Below, in pieces: positions 29,150 to 33,222 of a stretch of 33,222 nt of DNA. A model generated the notes under the pieces. The model had not been told where the DNA came from. It worked only from the letters and a program-made list of their open reading frames with translations, and did not search any database. The stretch covers positions 1 to 33,222 of the forward strand of contig JAZOWA010000017.1 of assembly GCA_045659025.1 (NCBI GenBank), given 5' to 3'. Source of the stretch: SIG455 sp045659025. Its GTDB lineage: Bacteria; Bacillota; Clostridia; UMGS1810. Made by a program: the position numbers and the translations under genes. Each line of letters starts with the position of its first letter. Position 1 is the stretch's first letter.

Positions 29150-30622
29150 ATGCGAAAAAGCGGAATTTTAATGCCGATGTTTTCCCTGCCCTCAAGGTAC
29201 GGTATCGGATGCTTCTCCAGAGAGGCACGGCAGTTTATAGACTTTCTATCCGAAAGCGGTCAGAGCCTGTGGCAACTTCTGCCCCTTTGCCCCACCGCCT
29301 ATGGAGATTCCCCCTACCAGAGCCCCTCTGCCTTTGCGGGGAATCCGTATTTTATAGATATTGATACATTAAAGGATGAGGGACTCCTCACCGAAGCCGA
29401 AGCAGAGGAGTATGCAAGTCTCTGCCCGCAGGGTGACAGGGTAGACTACGGCTTTCTCTACTCTACCCGCCCTATGATTCTGCGCAAGGCGTATGAGCGG
29501 TTTGATAAGAACTGCCCCGACTATCTGCGTTTTAAGGCGGAAGAGGATTGGTGGCTTGCCGATTACACCCTGTTTGCCTCTGCCAAATCCCGTTTCGGCG
29601 GTGCGCCTCCGCAAAACTGGGATAACCGCTACAAATACAGAGAGAAGGGCTACGAGCAGGACCTTAAAGACGAGGCGGAGTACCACGCCTTTTTGCAGTA
29701 TGAGTTTTCAAAGCAATGGCTATCCCTTAAAGAATATGCCAATTCAAAGGGGGTTGAGCTTATAGGGGATATCCCTTTATATGTGTCTGCCGACAGCGCG
29801 GACCTGTGGGCAAACCGTCACCTCTTTGAAGCGAAGGACGACCTCACCCTCACCTCTTTCGCAGGTTGCCCCCCTGATGCCTTTGATGCAAACGGCCAAC
29901 TGTGGGGTAATCCCCTCTATCGATGGGACGTCCATAAAGAGCAAGGCTACGATTGGTGGATTAAACGGATAAAGCGGAATATGGCGCTTTATGATATTCT
30001 GCGACTTGACCATTTCAGAGGGTTTGCAGGGTACTATTCTATCCCTGCGGGTAAATCCGCAAGGGAAGGGCATTGGGTAGAAGGTGTGGGAGCAGAACTC
30101 TTTGATGCCATATACACTAACTGCCCCGAGGTAAAGTTTATTGCCGAGGATCTGGGGTATATCACCGAGGACGTGAGAAGGCTCCTTGCAGGCACCCGTA
30201 TCGGCGGTATGAAGGTATTGCAATTTGCCTTTGACGGCAATCCCAACAATATCTTCCTCCCCCATAAATGGAGTGAATCCGACACCGCCTACACAGGCAC
30301 CCACGATAACCACACCATAGCAGGCTGGATTAAAGCATACCCCAATGATGCAAGGCGGAGTGCCGAGTATATGGGTATGGACTATGGTGACACCTCTGCC
30401 CTTGCAGACGGTCTTATCCGTCTTGCTATGGGTAGCAGAGCAGATATATGTATAGTGCCGTTGCAGGACTATCTTGGTCTGGATGACGGATACCGCATCA
30501 ACGCTCCCGGAGAAGGTGGCGGTCAATGGACTATACGGCTTAAAGCAGAGCACTTCACAGATGATGTTGCAGAGAGGATACTCCGTATTACGAAAGAGAG
30601 CGAGAGGACAGTCAATGGTTAG
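29150..30622 (+). CDS. malQ: 4-alpha-glucanotransferase (amylomaltase)
   Basis: GH77 enzyme that transfers maltodextrin segments, releasing glucose and making chains long enough for the phosphorylase. 490 residues. It shows MRKSGILMPMFSLPSRYGIGCF at the start (RGIL-type opening), PLCPTAYGDSPYQSPSAFAGNPYFID, the nucleophile region LDHFRGFAGY, the acid/base AEDLGYIT, and TGTHDNHTIAGW with the third catalytic Asp. AAGGGAG precedes the ATG. It overlaps glgP by 8 bases. Confidence 0.97.
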   Translation: MRKSGILMPMFSLPSRYGIGCFSREARQFIDFLSESGQSLWQLLPLCPTAYGDSPYQSPSAFAGNPYFIDIDTLKDEGLLTEAEAEEYASLCPQGDRVDYGFLYSTRPMILRKAYERFDKNCPDYLRFKAEEDWWLADYTLFASAKSRFGGAPPQNWDNRYKYREKGYEQDLKDEAEYHAFLQYEFSKQWLSLKEYANSKGVELIGDIPLYVSADSADLWANRHLFEAKDDLTLTSFAGCPPDAFDANGQLWGNPLYRWDVHKEQGYDWWIKRIKRNMALYDILRLDHFRGFAGYYSIPAGKSAREGHWVEGVGAELFDAIYTNCPEVKFIAEDLGYITEDVRRLLAGTRIGGMKVLQFAFDGNPNNIFLPHKWSESDTAYTGTHDNHTIAGWIKAYPNDARRSAEYMGMDYGDTSALADGLIRLAMGSRADICIVPLQDYLGLDDGYRINAPGEGGGQWTIRLKAEHFTDDVAERILRITKESERTVNG

Positions 30623-32852
30623 AGAATATTTGGAAAAACGTGGCACAGACCTTGCCACCGCCACCGACAGAGAGGTCTATGAGGGTCTGGTGGAGTATGT
30701 GAGATGCATTATAGACGAGCGGGGTTTTAACGAGGGCAGAAAAAAGCTCTACTATATATCCGCAGAGTTTTTAGTAGGTCGGCTCCTTATAAACAACCTT
30801 ATGAATCTGGGCATATACGACGAGGTGAGGGACGCACTGCAAGGGGCGGGCAGAGATATATCTGCCATTGCCGATTGTGAGGTGGAGCCATCATTGGGTA
30901 ATGGCGGACTTGGCAGACTCGCCATGTGCTATGCCGATTCTGCCGCCGCCATGGGCCTTAATGCCTGCGGAGTGGGACTCAATTACAGGCTGGGCCTGTT
31001 CCGTCAGGTGTTTGAAAACAATATGCAGACGGAGCAACCTGACCAATGGATGCACAAAAGCGGTTGGGTGAACCCTACGGACACAGAATACACCATCCCC
31101 TTTGCAGATTTTGAGGTTAAATCCAGAATGTACCGCCTTGATGTGACGGGTAGCGGTGGTAAGTCCAATTCCCTGTGTTTGTTTGAAGCAGAGGGCGTGG
31201 ACGAGGGGATTGTGAGGGACGGCATTGCCTTTGACAAAAGGGATATAAGGCGGAATCTCACCCTCTTTCTCTATCCTGATGACAGTGATTATGAGGGTAA
31301 GAAGCTCCGATTGTATCAGCAGTATTTTATGGTGTGTTCTGCTGCCAACCTTATTATTGATGAGGCGGTATCGAGGGGCAGTAACCTCTATGACCTGCCA
31401 GACTATGCGGTGGCGCAGATAAACGACACCCACCCCGCCCTTATCATCCCCGAACTTGTGCGCCTGCTCACCGAGAGGGGCATACCCTTTGAAGAGAGTG
31501 CGGACATAGTGAGGAAAGTGTGCGCCTACACCAACCATACCATTATGGCAGAGGCGTTGGAGAAGTGGCGTATGGAAGATATCGAGAGGGTGTCCCCTGC
31601 GATTTCTGAAATTATAAGGAGGCTGGATTCCCTCACCCACAAGGGAGACAAATGCACCGACATCATCACCGAGGGCAGAGCCAATATGGCACACCTTGCG
31701 GTACACTACTCTTTCTCGGTGAACGGTGTGGCACCCCTGCACACCAAGATACTCAAGGAATCCACCCTGAATGCACTTTACAATATGTATCCCGATAAAT
31801 TCCACGGCATCACCAACGGCATCACCTTCCGCAGATGGCTTGAGCAATCCAACCCGGAACTCACCCATATTATCCGTTCCGTTACGGGCGAAGGGTTTTC
31901 CTCGGACGCAGACCGATTGAGCGAACTTAAAATGTACTCTGGCGACACCGCCCTTCTTGCAGATGTCGGCAGGATGAAGCGTCACGCCAAGGAGAGATTT
32001 GCCGATTTTATGTTGGCAAGGCAGGGGATAAAACTTGACCCCGATTCGGTGTTTGACATTCAGGCAAAACGCCTCCACGAATACAAACGTCAGCAGATGA
32101 ACGCCCTTTATATAATAGAGAAATACCTGGAAATCCGGGAAGGCATTTTCCCCGACCGTCACCGCACCTTTATATTTGCCGCCAAGGCCGCCCCCTCTTA
32201 CGTGATGGCAAAGGATATCATCCACCTGATTTTGTGCCTTGAAAAGCTCATTTCCGCCGACAGAGTGGCATCTAAATATATGACGGTGGCAATGGTGGAG
32301 AATTATAATGTGTCTGTGGCAGAGCATCTTATCCCTGCCTGCGATATATCGGAGCAGATATCCCTTGCCTCCAAGGAAGCAAGTGGTACGGGTAATATGA
32401 AGTTTATGTTAAACGGCGCGGTCACCTTGGGCACTGCCGACGGCGCCAATGTGGAGATTGCCCGTCTGGTGGGTGAGGATAATATATATCTTTTCGGCCT
32501 TAGTGCCGACGAGGTGATAGACCTTCTCTCCTCGGGCAGATACAACCCTTGTGGCATCTACACCGCAAACCCCACCATCCGTATGTGTGTGGATTTTATC
32601 ACCACCCCCGAGATGCTCCGCACGGGTAATTCCGAGATGTTAAGACGGCTTCAGCATAGCATCAAGACCACGGATGCCTTTATGACGTTGGGGGATTTTG
32701 TATCATACTCAGATGCCCGTGACACCGCCTTTGCCGACTACGAGGACAGGGAGAAGTGGCTCAAAAAAGTCCTTATAAATATCGCGTCCTCGGGGTATTT
32801 CTCCTCCGACCGCTCCATAGCGGAGTATAACCGCACCATCTGGAAGCTGTAA
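30615..32852 (+). CDS. glgP: Glycogen/maltodextrin phosphorylase
   Basis: GT35 PLP enzyme that releases glucose-1-phosphate from alpha-1,4-glucan. 745 residues, a little shorter than the usual ~800, lacking most of the N-terminal extension. KLYYISAEFLVGRLL is the N-terminal signature, EPSLGNGGLGRLAMCYADS binds substrate, and RLHEYKRQQMN with EASGTGNMKFMLNG holds the PLP Lys at about 596. I start at ATG 30615 (GAGAGG about 8 bases upstream), inside the malQ end, giving translational coupling. The TAA stop abuts a block of dispersed repeats. Confidence 0.96.
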   Translation: MVREYLEKRGTDLATATDREVYEGLVEYVRCIIDERGFNEGRKKLYYISAEFLVGRLLINNLMNLGIYDEVRDALQGAGRDISAIADCEVEPSLGNGGLGRLAMCYADSAAAMGLNACGVGLNYRLGLFRQVFENNMQTEQPDQWMHKSGWVNPTDTEYTIPFADFEVKSRMYRLDVTGSGGKSNSLCLFEAEGVDEGIVRDGIAFDKRDIRRNLTLFLYPDDSDYEGKKLRLYQQYFMVCSAANLIIDEAVSRGSNLYDLPDYAVAQINDTHPALIIPELVRLLTERGIPFEESADIVRKVCAYTNHTIMAEALEKWRMEDIERVSPAISEIIRRLDSLTHKGDKCTDIITEGRANMAHLAVHYSFSVNGVAPLHTKILKESTLNALYNMYPDKFHGITNGITFRRWLEQSNPELTHIIRSVTGEGFSSDADRLSELKMYSGDTALLADVGRMKRHAKERFADFMLARQGIKLDPDSVFDIQAKRLHEYKRQQMNALYIIEKYLEIREGIFPDRHRTFIFAAKAAPSYVMAKDIIHLILCLEKLISADRVASKYMTVAMVENYNVSVAEHLIPACDISEQISLASKEASGTGNMKFMLNGAVTLGTADGANVEIARLVGEDNIYLFGLSADEVIDLLSSGRYNPCGIYTANPTIRMCVDFITTPEMLRTGNSEMLRRLQHSIKTTDAFMTLGDFVSYSDARDTAFADYEDREKWLKKVLINIASSGYFSSDRSIAEYNRTIWKL

Positions 32853-33222
32853 GGGAGGTTCTCTGTGCCTTTTCGCAAAAAATCACAGCAAACGGGAGGG
32901 ATGGAACCCCTCCCCTACGACGTGCCCGGATATCAAACGGAAGGGATGGAACCCCTCCCCTACGATGTGCCGGATATCAAACGGAATGTCGGGAACCGCC
33001 ATTCCCTACGGGCATACTATATGAGAGCTTGTGGGAGGTCCTCTGTGCCTTTTCGCAAGGGACCGCAACAAACGGGAGGGGATGGAACCCCTCCCCTACG
33101 ACGTGCCCGAATATCAAACGGAATGTCGGGAACCGCCATTCCCTACGGGCATACTATATGAGAGCTTGCGGGAGGGTCTCTGTGCCTTTTCGCAAGGGGC
33201 CGCAACAAACGGGAGGGGATGG
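32853..33222. repeat. Tandem dispersed-repeat block at the right edge
   Basis: Three successive units begin around 32854, 33034 and 33171 (aligned on CTCTGTGCCT at 32861, 33041 and 33178); the last is cut by the window edge. Period is 180 then 137 bp; the first unit is longer because a segment of about 45 bp (GGGATGG hairpin plus linker) is duplicated at 32898 and 32943. Each unit holds a GGGGATGGAACCCCTCCCC-type hairpin and a copy of the 28-bp GTAGG-tailed hairpin also found, inverted, after eno. No gene is supported here. Confidence 0.85.

Noticed and set aside
29777..30664. Open frame of about 295 codons on the minus strand over malQ
   Set aside because: Antisense to malQ with its catalytic motifs intact; no ribosome site.
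30891..32327. Long open frame (about 478 codons) on the minus strand across glgP
   Set aside because: It is fully antisense to an intact, motif-complete glgP, has no ribosome site, and its translation is rich in His/Cys/Val with no recognisable domain; it arises from codon bias of the real gene.
32865..33161. Open frame of about 98 codons in the right-edge repeats
   Set aside because: Its translation simply repeats the tandem units (for example MEPLPYDVP twice) and changes frame between units; no family features. It is treated as repeat sequence.

Overview
The window is the replication-origin region of a Gram-positive, low-to-mid GC member of the Clostridia, most likely an anaerobic gut-type Oscillospirales/Christensenellales-like lineage. 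The evidence is the order dnaA-oriC-dnaN-yaaA-recF-remB-gyrB-gyrA, a soj/spo0J-type parAB pair with parS sites, a bofA homologue (a sporulation gene), a Rex repressor, a luxS/mtnN pair, a THF riboswitch with an ECF folate transporter subunit, and strong SD/sigma-A signals. None of the six tRNA genes encodes CCA. Assignment below class level is inference.

Layout. 1-240: tail of an unidentified membrane protein and its terminator. 356-619: bofA, convergent with no gap to serS. 620-4118 (minus): parA-parB-membrane coiled-coil protein-serS. 4119-5250: parS sites, an AEC-family permease (minus) and a short divergent region. 5251-6579: eno (plus). 6580-7262: about 680 bp without a gene, filled with two families of short hairpin repeats and closed by a 30-bp palindrome that is at once the gyrA terminator and a perfect parS site. 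7276-14533 (minus): dnaN-yaaA-recF-remB-gyrB-gyrA. 14534-14970: oriC, with DnaA boxes, a GC cluster, DnaA-trios and an AT-rich unwinding stretch. 14971-16311 (minus): dnaA. 16540-17230: consensus promoter, six tRNA genes (Gly, Arg, His, Gln, Gln, Lys) and terminator. 17240-17406: array of seven hairpins, followed by a lone four-helix-bundle (23S IVP-type) gene. 17857-18888 (minus): mnmA. 18998-20027 (plus): a DUF421-DUF4363 pair. 20077-20213: a second long hairpin array. 20211-25323 (minus): alaS-hinT-tatD-rex-phosphoglycerate mutase family. 25388-25623: divergent consensus promoters sharing an inverted repeat, then a THF riboswitch. 25624-27788 (plus): folT-uxaC. 27875-29036 (minus): luxS-mtnN. 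29150-32852 (plus): malQ-glgP. 32853-33222: tandem copies of a dispersed repeat, continuing past the window edge.

How the genes work together. The left half handles chromosome initiation, clamp loading, recombination, supercoiling and origin segregation. The right half combines translation quality control and tRNA modification (alaS, mnmA, tRNAs), redox control (rex), folate uptake, uronate use, SAM by-product recycling with AI-2 production, and glycogen/maltodextrin breakdown.

The most interesting material is not protein-coding: the parS/terminator palindrome; GTGAAAT/GTGATAT-linked hairpin arrays in four places; a second hairpin family with a strictly repeated architecture and a GTAGG tail; an origin that matches the B. 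subtilis basal unwinding module; and a THF riboswitch whose transcript appears to include uronate isomerase. All annotation is by reading the sequence; no database search was run.
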